Positions 1 to 8,900 of a DNA stretch of 14,404 nt are shown here, piece after piece. Under the pieces are notes generated by a model, which saw nothing but the letters and a program-made list of their open reading frames with translations, searched no databases and had not been told where the DNA came from. The stretch is taken from assembly GCA_025360665.1 (NCBI GenBank), contig JANYBU010000422.1, forward strand, positions 1 to 14,404, read 5' to 3'. Origin of the DNA: Nitrospira sp. Its GTDB lineage: Bacteria; Nitrospirota; Nitrospiria; Nitrospirales; Nitrospiraceae. Position 1 is the first letter of the stretch, and every line of letters begins with the position of its first letter. Both the position numbers and the translations under genes were made by a program.

Positions 1-1072
1 GCCAGGAGCCGAGCATCAGCAGCACGATGAAGCCGACCAGCGCGGCGGCGATGACCATTTCGTGCACCACATCAGCGATGGCATCCTTGACGAATTCCGA
101 GGAGTCGCTGATGAGACGCACTTTCACATCAGCAGGCACGACCTCCCGGATGCGTGGGAGCATTTTTTTGATTCCATCCATGATGTCAATGGTCGAAGCC
201 TCACTGCTCTTCATGACGACGACGATGACGGCCTGTTTGCCATCGACCAGCACGGAGTTCGTTTGTACCCGGCCAGCCATGCGAATCGTAGCGACGTCGC
301 GCAGATGGATGAAGGAGTTGCCCTCTCGCTTGATCGGGATGTCGTCAAACTCTTCAATCTTCAACGGGGATGCGTTCGTCAGGACAAGCCAGTCGGTCTC
401 CTTGACCTTCATGTCCCCGCCAGGCAGCACGAGATTCTGTCTCTCGATCGCTTGATGCACGTCCTCCGTGGTGAGATGACGGGCCATCAATTTCTGCTGA
501 TCGACATTGATCATGACCTGCATGTCCTGGCCCCCGTAGGGGTGTGGCAGGATCGCACCAGGTATCGTGACGAGCATGGGTCGAATTCGCATGACGCAGA
601 GATTATAGAGCTCCGCCGGTGTTATCACATCGGAGTCGACTTGTAACACGGCCACTGGGACTTGGGAGGGGAACAGCCTCATGACCATGGGCGCGGCAAC
701 ATCCGGCGGTAGTGCTTTGACGGAGGTCTGCGATATCCCCACGATATCAGCCTCGCTGCCGGCCAGATCAACTCCGTCCTGAAGAAAAATATTGATGATG
801 GAGTGACCGAAGTAAGAAGTGCTCACGATGGTCTTGATGCCTTCGACCGTCTGAGTCAACATTTGTTCGAACACACGTGTGACTCGCCCCTCGGTCTCTA
901 CCGGCATCAAGCCATCGTAGAGCCAGACGACGGAGCTGACAGGCATCTGGATATTTGGGAAGACGTCAGTCGGTGCCTTGACCACTGTCAGCGCCCCAAA
1001 CACCAGGATGAGGATAGAGAGAACGACGAAGGTGTACGGCTTTTTAAGGGCAACCTGGACAAGCTTATTCAT
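1..1072 (-). CDS. RND-family efflux transporter permease (N-terminal part, cut by left edge)
   Basis: Inner-membrane proton-driven efflux pump subunit of the AcrB/HAE family. The minus strand is open from ATG at 1070-1072 to the window edge, giving 357 residues of a protein that usually has about 1000-1060. A first membrane segment lies at about residues 11-31, directly followed by the family signature TDVFPNI and a VVWLYDGL stretch. The periplasmic porter region then runs to about residue 335, and the start of TM2 (AALVGFIVLLMLGSW) is at the edge. A ribosome site GAAGG (1082-1086) sits 9 bases before the ATG. No membrane fusion protein gene is found upstream, where such a partner often lies; it may be downstream, outside the window. 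The substrate class (drug or metal) cannot be told from this portion. Family assignment is firm, specificity unknown. Confidence 0.9.
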   Translation of the reverse strand, partial: MNKLVQVALKKPYTFVVLSILILVFGALTVVKAPTDVFPNIQMPVSSVVWLYDGLMPVETEGRVTRVFEQMLTQTVEGIKTIVSTSYFGHSIINIFLQDGVDLAGSEADIVGISQTSVKALPPDVAAPMVMRLFPSQVPVAVLQVDSDVITPAELYNLCVMRIRPMLVTIPGAILPHPYGGQDMQVMINVDQQKLMARHLTTEDVHQAIERQNLVLPGGDMKVKETDWLVLTNASPLKIEEFDDIPIKREGNSFIHLRDVATIRMAGRVQTNSVLVDGKQAVIVVVMKSSEASTIDIMDGIKKMLPRIREVVPADVKVRLISDSSEFVKDAIADVVHEMVIAAALVGFIVLLMLGSW

Positions 1073-1353
1073 CCGAAAAGACCTTCAATAATAGCCATCC
1101 ACTGCTGTTTTCAGAAAAGACGGCGCAGGCTTGAAACCCGCTCGCATTCAGGTGCTGAATGAGGTCAGACTCCCACACCGAATTTTCAGATGCGAAGCTA
1201 TAGACGCGTTGAGCGAATATCAAGATAATTCCTGCATTGCAATAGCACTCTGCCCAAGTCGCAAGGGCACACATTGTGCCAGGTGTTTGTCTAGCTCTCG
1301 TTCACAGTCTACTTGTTTAGCTTTAAACGGAAGGACAGCCATTGCGATAGTGT

Positions 1354-1383
1354 ATTATATAACAATGGACTTCCCAATTTCAA
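1354..1383 (-). promoter_or_regulatory. Candidate sigma70-like promoter upstream of the RND gene
   Basis: On the minus strand a TTGAAA -35 box (1378-1383) is followed after 18 bases by a perfect TATAAT -10 box (1354-1359). Transcription would start near 1347 and leave a leader of about 275 bases before the RND permease ATG at 1072. The length of that leader, and the IS debris just upstream, make it uncertain whether this promoter serves the RND gene or is a chance AT-rich match. Confidence 0.35.
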
Positions 1384-1473
1384 GCTCAAGGTGTGCGAGG
1401 CTTTCCCTAATAACTCCTTACGAGGTGAAGCTGTCCAGTGCCTAGAAGGTTATCGAACGGTTCGTTCATATAT

Positions 1474-1617
1474 GTTTACAATTCGAGGCAGGTTGCCGAG
1501 TCTATTGAGCGCGCCTATAACCGCCAACGCTTGCACCAGGCGTTCGGCGACCGGAGTCCTGAGGGGTTAGAGAAGATGGCGGGTGTGTTTCCCACCCATG
1601 TGTCCATTATTCGCTGA
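1474..1617 (+). pseudogene. IS3-type transposase C-terminal remnant
   Basis: A 47-codon open stretch ends in TGA at 1615-1617 and encodes AYNRQRLHQAFGDRSPEGLE in its centre. This matches the C-terminal signature of IS3-group integrase-type transposases, where a YNRQRLHxALGxRSPxEFE-like motif follows the last catalytic Glu. The catalytic DDE core is not present upstream, and the DNA before it does not continue as a transposase, so only the end of the element survives. It is about 360 bases from the MpsC-family gene and next to a second, unrelated IS fragment. Assignment rests on the motif alone. Confidence 0.5.
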
Positions 1618-1651
1618 CCACCTCAGAGTTCGAACAGCAGGAGCCTGTCCG

Positions 1652-1815
1652 GGGTCAAGATTCTAGTGCAACACCCATATCCTGGTCAATTCAGGAACCA
1701 AGGAGTTGCGCAGATCCCAGTACCGACAATTGAGCCTCATGGAACGCGAGGAGTTGAGTCACATGTTGGCCCACAGGGGCGAGTCTCCTGGCCATCGGAC
1801 GGGCGGCTGAACAAC
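1652..1815 (+). pseudogene. IS30-type transposase N-terminal remnant with possible terminal repeat
   Basis: From 1718 the plus strand encodes QYRQLSLMEREELSHMLAHR, which resembles the start of IS30-family transposases (YRQLTxxEREELSxLLAxG). After GES the frame is broken at about 1787; a +1 shift restores AIGRA, the next expected helix-turn-helix residues, after which similarity stops. Just upstream, 1652-1676 contains a sequence whose complement begins GTGTTGCACTAGAATCTTGA, resembling an IS30-family terminal inverted repeat. No DDE domain remains. The element appears truncated and frameshifted, and it could be any helix-turn-helix transposase of this superfamily. Confidence 0.45.
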
Positions 1816-1980
1816 TTGCGCTTGGGGCGAAAGACCTCCGCCTGAAACTTTTTACCCCCTTCAACTAGTTTTTCCATCGCCGCCCTACCCAATGTGGTCG
1901 ACCCCGCTGGACTCCCCTTTCAGAAATAGTCCGTCTCGCGAGAGATCCTGACCTGAGTGGTTCGATGTACTTGTTGACTC

Positions 1981-2331
1981 CTAGCAGGAAGGTTCAATCG
2001 TTTGAAGGTCTTGATCGAGCGTAAACACCATGATCCGCTCACCAATCTGCGTGTCAATATCCGTAAACAGTCCGGTGACCTTGACGCCGGTGATACCGGC
2101 AATTTCGCCGCATAGATTGTCCCGGCCTTGCGCAATCAGGTTTTGGCGCATGCGCTTGATCATTTCCACGCCATCGGCGGTCTTGGCCAACTGACGTTCA
2201 GCCTGGGTGAGAACACCCCTCAGCCGTACGACCACCATGTCTCGTATGATGAACGCTCTCACGTCCGTTGGTCCCCGCCCCATGAAATCCTGCTCAAACT
2301 TAATGACAGCCTGCCTGATAGCGTTGTTCAT
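1981..2331 (-). CDS. DUF2294 / MpsC-family protein
   Basis: A 116-residue soluble protein. The pattern FMGRGPT (residues 16-22), then VRAFIIRDMVVVRLRGVLT and AERQLA, is the characteristic core of DUF2294, the family that includes MpsC of the MpsABC bicarbonate/cation system of Staphylococcus aureus. Length fits the family (about 110-130). The ribosome site AGAGGGG lies very close to the ATG at 2329-2331. A promoter-like sequence with a perfect -10 box is about 70 bases upstream. The gene is divergent from, and separated by about 600 bases from, the operon encoding the MpsA/DabB- and MpsB/DabA-like proteins, which supports a shared role in inorganic carbon uptake. The biochemical activity of the family is not clear. 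No membrane segment or signal peptide is visible. Confidence 0.8.
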   Translation of the reverse strand: MNNAIRQAVIKFEQDFMGRGPTDVRAFIIRDMVVVRLRGVLTQAERQLAKTADGVEMIKRMRQNLIAQGRDNLCGEIAGITGVKVTGLFTDIDTQIGERIMVFTLDQDLQTIEPSC

Positions 2332-2402
2332 ATCCCCTCTGACTCAATGGGTCATTGCCGCCGGACGGTGCCCTTCCACTTGGTCATCGTCAGATAAGGT
2401 AG

Positions 2403-2432
2403 ATTATAGAGACCGCGAGACAGGCAAGGCAA
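2403..2432 (-). promoter_or_regulatory. Candidate sigma70-like promoter for the mpsC-family gene
   Basis: On the minus strand a perfect TATAAT -10 (2403-2408) is preceded after 18 bases by TTGCCT (2427-2432). A perfect TTGACA (2433-2438) lies just further out, but its 24-base spacing is too long for direct use. The start would fall near 2396, leaving a leader of about 65 bases before the ATG at 2331. No terminator-like or riboswitch-like fold was recognised in the leader. Confidence 0.45.
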
Positions 2433-2800
2433 TGTCAAGAACGAATTTTCATCATAATCCGTAGCACCATTTTCAGCTGTTTTGCTGGGGAAATAGGCCG
2501 AAGGGCCCATGGAGGCGGTTGCGGTGTTCCGATACCCCTAGACCGAAAGATTCTTTGCGTTTATCTCTGAAACCCTGCTACACCTTGAAGTGGACGCCGG
2601 TGCCGCCAGGCTATATTACTAGAGAGGTCGGGCGGAACCGGTCGCTGGGAACTCACGCAGGAGTAAACCCAACTCCACTATAAGGCACGTACGGTTATCG
2701 GCTCCCGTTCAGTGGCCGACAATAATACAAGCCAGTGTGGCGCATTCCTCGACGAGGTCGCGCCCGCTGGTTTTTTTATTCCATGAAATCGACGAGGTTG

Positions 2801-2932
2801 ATGAAAACTCACGAAGCAGCCACAGGCTCTGTCATCACCGATACCAACCGACACAGATTCCGATCACGGGTCGCCGACGCTGCAAAAATCCTGCATGCGG
2901 CGTCTTCCTTGTTTTCGAAGGGTGCGAGATAG
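2801..2932 (+). CDS. Candidate 43-residue leader ORF immediately before dabB
   Basis: ATG at 2801 follows a GAGG at 2794-2797 (tight 3-base spacing) and the frame ends in TAG at 2930-2932, two bases before the dabB ATG at 2935. The predicted peptide is basic, with a mildly amphipathic middle (RSRVADAAKILHAASSLF), and matches no family I recognise. The stop-start proximity would suit translational coupling, since dabB lacks a strong ribosome site of its own. It could equally be a chance frame in GC-rich leader DNA. Confidence 0.2.
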   Translation: MKTHEAATGSVITDTNRHRFRSRVADAAKILHAASSLFSKGAR

Positions 2933-2934
2933 GC

Positions 2935-4632
2935 ATGACATTCATCATTCTAGTCCCGTTGCTACCCCTGTTGGCCGCCATCATCCTCGCATTCGGCACA
3001 CGCAGCTCGCAAACCAGGCGCGCCAAGATTGCAGCCTATCCCATCGGGGCAGCCTTCCTTGGCGCTCTCGTAACCCTGTGGCTCATCGCCACACAGGGAC
3101 CACTGACCATTCGCTTCTACGATCCCTCCTCCCTAGCGATGCTGGCCTTTCCGATGGGTTTCTATATCGACCGCCTGAGCGCGGTCATGATGGTGCTGAT
3201 TGCCGGCGTCGGCACCATCGTCTATGTCTATTCAGTCGGCTACATGTACCAGGATCCCAACGATCGCCGGTATCTGGCGCTCATCGCCCTCACGACCTGT
3301 GTATTGCTCTGCATGGTGTCCAGCGCCAACCTCATGATGCTGTTCCTGTTCTGGCAAGTCCTGAGCTACATGCTCTATCTTCTCGCCCACAATCATGCAC
3401 ATACGGCGACGCTCGAGGGAGCGTTCAGAACATTTACCCTCTTAAGGGTCGGCGACGTGGCGTTTCTGTTCGGCCTCGTCCTCGCCCATCAGCTGTTTGG
3501 TACGTTGGAGTTCCAAGCGCTCTTCGCCAAGGCCGCCGAATCGCCCGTCACACTCACGCCCTTACCGGGCATCGAGATCGGCGGAGCGACAGCGGTCACG
3601 CTGCTTCTATTCATAGGCGCCATGAGTAAGTCGGCTCAGTTTCCGATCCATATCTGGCTACCCCGCTCGCTCTATGCCCCGACGCCGGTGACTGCATTGC
3701 TCCACGCCGGGATCATCAATGCAGGAGGGTTCCTGATCAACCGCTTAGCTCCACTCTATGGTCTGAGTCCAACCACGCTGCACGTTGCGTTCGTGGTCGG
3801 CATGCTCACCGCGGTCCTCGGTGCCACCATGATGCTGACGCAGAACGACATCAAGAAGACGCTCGGCTTCTCGACGATCGGCCAGATGGGCTATATGATT
3901 ATGGAATGTGGCTTGGGCGCATTTTCGCTGGCCGTGTTCCATTTGCTCGCGCACGGACTCTTCAAAGCCACCGTGTTCTTGAACTGCGGAAACGTGATCC
4001 ACAAGGCCCGCCAGGAACCGGAATTCCCTCAGACGAATCATGTCGCTGAGAAAGAGGAGTTCTCGCGCCTGACTTGGGCGACCGGATTTCTTACGACACT
4101 CCTCATTCCGCTTGTCATCCTCCTGGTGTCCCATGGTGTACTGCAAATCCCGTTGCGGGATTCCCAAGGGACCGTGATCTTCCTGTTCTTCATCTGGGTC
4201 ACGTCCTCCCAGGCAATCTTGACGCTGATCCGCCTGCGCGCAGTCGCTTCATGGAAGGTATCAGCGGCGATGCTGCTGATCCTGCTCTTCGTTGTTTTCG
4301 TCTATTTGTTCGCCGTCGAGTCCTTCACCGCATTCCTCTATCCAAATCCAGAAGAGGTCGCGTCCTACTTTCAAGCGGCGGCACTCCCCAATTGGCTCTT
4401 TGATGGTCTCATAGGCGGAACGGCACTGATAATCATTCTGGGGTGGTTCTATATCTATGCCCAAGCCCATGGACAAACGATGTGGATGCCGGGCTGGGTG
4501 CAAGGGCTCCGTATCCGCTTGTATGTCCTATTCATGAATCGGCTCTACGTGGATGAGCTCTATCAAGCGCTTGGTCGAGGCGTGATGTGCGTCGTCCATC
4601 GAATCGATAAGCGTGACACGAGGTGGTCTTGA
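2935..4632 (+). CDS. dabB: NuoL-like inorganic carbon transporter membrane subunit (DabB/MpsA type)
   Basis: A 565-residue polytopic membrane protein of the complex I/Mrp antiporter-like family (proton-conducting transporter domain). It is thought to couple cation flow to CO2 hydration/bicarbonate uptake by its DUF2309 partner. Visible family features are the MGFYIDRLSAVMM segment (residues 74-86), SKSAQFPIHIWLP with the channel Lys at 232, NDIKKTLGFSTIGQMGYM with Lys307/308, and HGLFKATVFL with Lys344. Where complex I NuoL carries a conserved Glu in TM5 (FxFWE), this protein has FLFWQ, Gln141. The ATG at 2935 was chosen because MTFIILVPLLPLLAAII is a typical NuoL-type first helix; the upstream ATG at 2737 would add a non-family tail. 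It is the first gene of the operon and overlaps the next by one base (TGATG). The DabB assignment rests on the dabA partner downstream. Confidence 0.9.
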   Translation: MTFIILVPLLPLLAAIILAFGTRSSQTRRAKIAAYPIGAAFLGALVTLWLIATQGPLTIRFYDPSSLAMLAFPMGFYIDRLSAVMMVLIAGVGTIVYVYSVGYMYQDPNDRRYLALIALTTCVLLCMVSSANLMMLFLFWQVLSYMLYLLAHNHAHTATLEGAFRTFTLLRVGDVAFLFGLVLAHQLFGTLEFQALFAKAAESPVTLTPLPGIEIGGATAVTLLLFIGAMSKSAQFPIHIWLPRSLYAPTPVTALLHAGIINAGGFLINRLAPLYGLSPTTLHVAFVVGMLTAVLGATMMLTQNDIKKTLGFSTIGQMGYMIMECGLGAFSLAVFHLLAHGLFKATVFLNCGNVIHKARQEPEFPQTNHVAEKEEFSRLTWATGFLTTLLIPLVILLVSHGVLQIPLRDSQGTVIFLFFIWVTSSQAILTLIRLRAVASWKVSAAMLLILLFVVFVYLFAVESFTAFLYPNPEEVASYFQAAALPNWLFDGLIGGTALIIILGWFYIYAQAHGQTMWMPGWVQGLRIRLYVLFMNRLYVDELYQALGRGVMCVVHRIDKRDTRWS

Positions 4633-5942
4633 TGACGGTGGCGATGACTATTCCTTGGCTATTGGCCGCGGTTCCTATCATGGGAGCGATGCTGGGCTTC
4701 GTAGTTTGGCCTCAGCCAGACAAGCTGAAGATCTGGTCGGTAATGGTGACCGTGCTGAGTCTGCTGGCTGTCATCGGAACGTCCGGACAGTTGACGGTAC
4801 CGGCTGAGGGGCTGCTCTTCCTTTACCTTCTCCCACTGGCCGCTTGTGTCTCTCTGTTGGGACAGCCTGTTCACCTGGATCATCGGCTCGCCTGGGTCAT
4901 GACTCTGCTGTTTCTTGGATTGGGATTAGGCGTCCTCACGAGCCAACTGGTCGTGAGCCAGATCGTTCTGGTTGTGCTTTTTGGCCTCGTCACGTTCCTC
5001 CTCTACTGGCATCACAATCCATTTTGGCCCAAATCGTGGTGGGGTATCGGTACCTTCGGTCTTGGGATGCTCTGTGCCGTGATCGCTGCGATCGCCGGCC
5101 CTCCCATCTCTTCAATTGCGTCGTTGCTGGCCTGCGCCATCTTGCTGCCGCTCGTACCGTTCCATCACGGCTACGTGCCCGCGCTCACACGATTACCCGG
5201 CAGTTTGCCATCCTTCATCGTACTGCTGCTCCCCGCCATTGGACTCCACGGCTTAGTCGCGGTGTTGCCGACGGTTCCGGATGTCGCGGTATCTACGATT
5301 ACAATCTTGGCGTTGGTGGGCGCTCTCTACGGTTCGATCAAAGCACTAGCGCAATCGCGCGTGCGGTTGCTCTTCGCCTACGGCAGCCTTTCGTTCTTCT
5401 CAATCCTCTGGTGGTTTGTGGCTGAATATCCACCCGTTATTTCTCAGGCTACTATCTTTCTGAGTGCCGTGGCACTCGCGACAAGCGGACTCCTGCTCGC
5501 CTGGCAGGTAGTTCGTACGCGGTACGGAGACGACGTGGACCCGCGAGCCATCAGCGGGCTTGCCTCGACGATGCCGCAATTCGCCGTCCTGTTGTCGCTC
5601 TTGGCGTTGGCGGCTATGGGCCTGCCCCCGTTCGGGGTCTTCGCCGGCTTCATGGGTATGCTCCTCACCTCGTCGCTCACATTCTCTGCTGCTCTGCTTG
5701 TCATGGGAATCGTCTGGTTGGCTGCCTCCTGGTACATCCTCGATATGGTGCAACGGTTGCTCTTTGGCCGGCAGCGGTCGGATCTCCGCTATGAAGCGCT
5801 TCGCCCGTCAGAACTCGCGTCTCTTCTGATGGTTATTCTGATCGTCATCGCGCTGGGGGTCGCGCCGGCCAGCCTGTTTGGAATTGAGAATCAGCCTCCG
5901 CGCGATGGTGCCGCCATGGAATCCGTCTCATGGAATCGATAG
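4632..5942 (+). CDS. Second, divergent NuoM/N-like membrane subunit of the DAB locus
   Basis: A 436-residue, very hydrophobic protein with about a dozen membrane segments and distant similarity to complex I antiporter-like subunits. Evidence is LVPFHHGYVPALTRLPG (residues 174-190, the counterpart of PFHxWLPxAHxxAP), SRVRLLFAYGSLSFFSIL (counterpart of DIKRLIAYSSVSHMG) and ALAAMGLPPFGVFAGF near the C-terminus. The channel lysine normally seven residues before the PFH histidine is Leu171, and no Glu is seen in the TM5 equivalent, so it may not conduct protons in the usual way. ATG at 4632 overlaps the dabB stop (TGATG), with ribosome site GAGGTGG at 4619-4625; a GTG at 4623 is a possible alternative. 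Its end overlaps dabA by 13 bases, implying coupled translation and a stoichiometric partner. The simplest DAB systems have one membrane subunit, so this is an extra component. Confidence 0.75.
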   Translation: MTVAMTIPWLLAAVPIMGAMLGFVVWPQPDKLKIWSVMVTVLSLLAVIGTSGQLTVPAEGLLFLYLLPLAACVSLLGQPVHLDHRLAWVMTLLFLGLGLGVLTSQLVVSQIVLVVLFGLVTFLLYWHHNPFWPKSWWGIGTFGLGMLCAVIAAIAGPPISSIASLLACAILLPLVPFHHGYVPALTRLPGSLPSFIVLLLPAIGLHGLVAVLPTVPDVAVSTITILALVGALYGSIKALAQSRVRLLFAYGSLSFFSILWWFVAEYPPVISQATIFLSAVALATSGLLLAWQVVRTRYGDDVDPRAISGLASTMPQFAVLLSLLALAAMGLPPFGVFAGFMGMLLTSSLTFSAALLVMGIVWLAASWYILDMVQRLLFGRQRSDLRYEALRPSELASLLMVILIVIALGVAPASLFGIENQPPRDGAAMESVSWNR

Positions 5943-8900
5943 ATAGCTCGATCGACATTGAAACCAGACGCATGGAACTCCGGGGTGTGGTACGCCTAGC
6001 AGGTGAGGTCATTGCCCAATACTGGCCAATGCGGACCTTCGTGCATCACAATCCGCTCCATAGCCTCGAGTACCTCCCCTTTGAAGAAGCCGTCAGGCGC
6101 GGCAAACAATTCTTAGGAGGGAATGGCTATCTTCCCAGCCACCTCTATCGCAGCTACCTCCGATCCGGCAGGATTCAGCCCCGGCATCTCGATGCAGCAC
6201 TAACGCCGCTGGTGCGTGACAAGCACTTGACCCTCGGATCTCGCACAGTCCATCACAGCGAGGTTATCCGCGCTTGTTTGGCCGAAGGCCTCTGTATGCC
6301 GATCGAAGAACCGCTTGATGCACAGGTGGATCATGATCCCCACCACCAGCTAATCAAATCGCTCGCCGGCCGCCTCGTCCCCGTTCTTACCTTTCCAGGC
6401 CTGCACGAGAAGATTCAGTCCATTGCACGGGAGGACCAGGCCGCACTCGGTCGCTGGATCACGCTCTCTCACTGGTGCGACGAGACGCTCGGTACGCAGA
6501 TCGTCGGTCAGATCAACAGCGAATTGATCAAGTGGTGCGAAGCCTTTCTGGACGAAGGTCACGCCACCTGGCCCATGCCTGGCCGGGAAAAAGGATTGTA
6601 CGGAGCCTGGAAAGACCTCGCGGCACAGGAATGGTCGCCCTGCGGGATAGTAGACAGCCGAAGGAAAATCTCACGGCTGCCCGAGTACCCTGAAGATGCG
6701 TTGCTGGAGAGCCTTGATGCCCTTGCCATTCCCACGGAACTCCGGCAGGACTATCTATCTCTCCAACTGACGGCCCTGCCTGGCTGGGCTGGATACATCA
6801 AGTGGCGCGCGGAAGAGCGAGAGGACGCGTGGCAACGGGCCTATCCTGTAGGTCTGGTGAAGTTCCTCGCAATCCGTCTCTGGTATGTCCGCGAGTTAGT
6901 TCAGAAAGCCTGCCACGAGGAACTGGGCATCGACGGACAGTACCAGGCGATCACGGCCTATATGCAGCGCCATACAAGCGAGTACTTTCTGAGAAGGGAA
7001 CGGGTCGCTGGTCGTCTACCGGCCGCGTATGCGGAGGAAGTCGATCGCTTGCGTCATCAAAAGGTAAACGGATGGGAAGGGTTGATCGACCGCTACAGGA
7101 CAGACGTCGTTCCCCGCCAGGACCGGGTCGCTTGGCAGGGTACGGCCAAACGATTGCGCGGACTCGCCTTGGCGCTGAAAATCGATCCGGCTGCTCTGCT
7201 GGACAGTTCGCCCACTGATCTCAAACAGCTCGTCGATTGGATGGAGGCTTTTCCTGAGTCGGACCATGGCCCGGTTTGGCTCAAAGCCTTCGAGACAGGT
7301 TATCAGGACCAACTCCTCGGAAAGCTCGTTCGGGCGCGAGGCACGTCGGCGACACCGGCTCTATCAGACAATCAGGCATTCGCTCGCCCTCACTCTCAAT
7401 CGGTCTTCTGCATTGACGTGCGCTCCGAACCGTTCCGGCGTCATCTCGAATCCATCGGGGCGAACGAGACCTACGGTTTTGCCGGATTCTTTGCCGTCTT
7501 TATCCGCTATCGGGCCTGGGGTAAGGAGCATGACACCGAACAGTTCCCGGTCATCATGCGCGCAAAAAACGAGGTGCGCGAAATTCCCCGCAGCTATCTG
7601 GCTCACGTCGTGTCGAAGCACCAGTCCCGAACAAAAATGGTCCATGCTGGCCATACCCTCCTGCACGACTTGAAAGAGAACGTCGTTACGCCCTATGTCA
7701 TGGTCGAGTCGTTAGGATGGTTTTACGGGCTCCCGATCATCGGGAAGACCTTACTGCCTTCCTTGTACCATCGCTGGACTGCCTTGTTACGGCGAATCTT
7801 CCTCCCGCCGATCGCCACGACTCTCACCGTTGACAAACTGGCACCGGCCGAAGCTTTAGAAATGCTGGCGGCGGAGCAACAGACTACCGTGCGGAAGGCG
7901 CTGCAGGAGCGAACCGGCTTGCGCAGCTCGCGGATCACGCCGGAGCTAGTTGAAGGCTTGCGACATTGGGCCTTGAGCGGGGAAGGTGAGGCGGACCCCG
8001 CTTTGATGAAGGCAGCCACGACAGCAAGGCTCTCGACAGAAGCCCTGAGCACGGTCGTGGACGCCTTGCGGCAGTGCTACGAGATCAATCAGCGCTCGGC
8101 TTCCAGGCAGAAGGAGCGGATCACGCGGACCGGCTTCACCCTGGAGGAACAGATTCTCACAGTGGACACGGCCTTGCGCATGATGGGATTGACGAAACAT
8201 TTTGCGCGGCTCGTCCTGTTCTGCGCCCACGGGAGTACCTCGGAGAATAATCCGTTCGAATCCGCGTTGGATTGCGGGGCTTGCGGAGGTCAAGAAGGTA
8301 AACCGAACGCCCGCGTCCTCGCCATGATGGCCAACAATCTCAAGGTGCGCGAGCGATTGGCAAAGAATGGCCTCGAGATTCCTTCGGACACCCACTTTCT
8401 CGGCGGCCAGGTCGATACCACAACCGATGACGTGCAACTGTTCGACTTGGAAGATGCGCCGCCGACCCATCGCGCGGATATCACCCGGCTGCTCGAAGAC
8501 CTGAAAGAAGCCGCCAGACTGACGAGCCAAGAACGTTGCACCCGTCTCCCCGACATCGCGACGACCCTGCCGGCGCACAAAGCTGCGTCGCATGTGCGCC
8601 AGCGGAGCGTGGAATGGAGCCAAGTAAGACCGGAATGGGGCCTGTCAGGCAATACGGCTTTCATCGTCGGCAGACGGGATCTCACGAAGGCGCTCGATCT
8701 GGAAGGGCGCGTCTTTTTGCATTCGTATGATTTTCGAGAAGACTCGAGTAATCGATTGCTCGAAGTCTTGTTGACCGCCCCGCAAGTGGTGGCGCAATGG
8801 ATCAACATGGAACATTATTTTTCAGCGGTGGACAACGAGGTCTATGGAGGAGGCAGCAAGATTTACCATAATGTCGTGGGGCGCATCGGCATCATGTCCG

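Larger units (their letters stand above)
1073..1980. other. Intergenic region with decayed insertion sequences
   Basis: About 900 bases without an intact gene lie between two minus-strand genes. The two recognisable pieces are an IS3-type transposase end (1474-1617) and an IS30-type transposase start (about 1718-1815). The left 400 bases hold a promoter-like sequence and a 69-codon minus-strand frame (1065-1274) whose stop overlaps the RND start. That frame has no ribosome site or recognisable family features and is not called as a gene. Nothing else is seen in 1830-1980. Confidence 0.6.
2332..2934. other. Divergent intergenic region between mpsC-like gene and dab operon
   Basis: About 600 bases hold the minus-strand promoter of the mpsC-family gene and, by position, the unseen promoter of the plus-strand dab operon. 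No convincing sigma70 promoter was found for the operon: a TTGAAG at about 2586 is too far from the AT-rich TATATT near 2613. The plus strand is open from 2737 into the dabB gene, but the encoded 66 residues are polar, arginine-rich and unlike the start of a NuoL-type protein, so they are treated as untranslated. A 43-codon frame at 2801-2932 is described separately. Confidence 0.5.

Noticed and set aside
62..646. Long plus-strand open frame (194 codons) and its neighbours at 27-455 and 803-1162
   Set aside because: These lie antisense to the RND permease, whose minus-strand translation has clear family motifs. The plus-strand products are His/Asp-rich and unlike any family.
1065..1274. 69-codon minus-strand frame whose stop overlaps the RND start
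   Set aside because: The overlap resembles translational coupling, but there is no ribosome site before its ATG and no recognisable domain.
2737..2934. Upstream ATG extending the DabB-like protein by 66 residues
   Set aside because: The added residues are polar and arginine-rich, while family members start directly with the first membrane helix as at 2935.
2895..3629. 244-codon plus-strand frame overlapping dabB
   Set aside because: It is out of frame with the clearly conserved NuoL-type protein. Its product is Arg/His-rich shadow sequence.
7946..8623. 225-codon minus-strand frame inside dabA
   Set aside because: It is antisense to the DabA zinc-ligand region; high GC keeps antisense frames open by chance.
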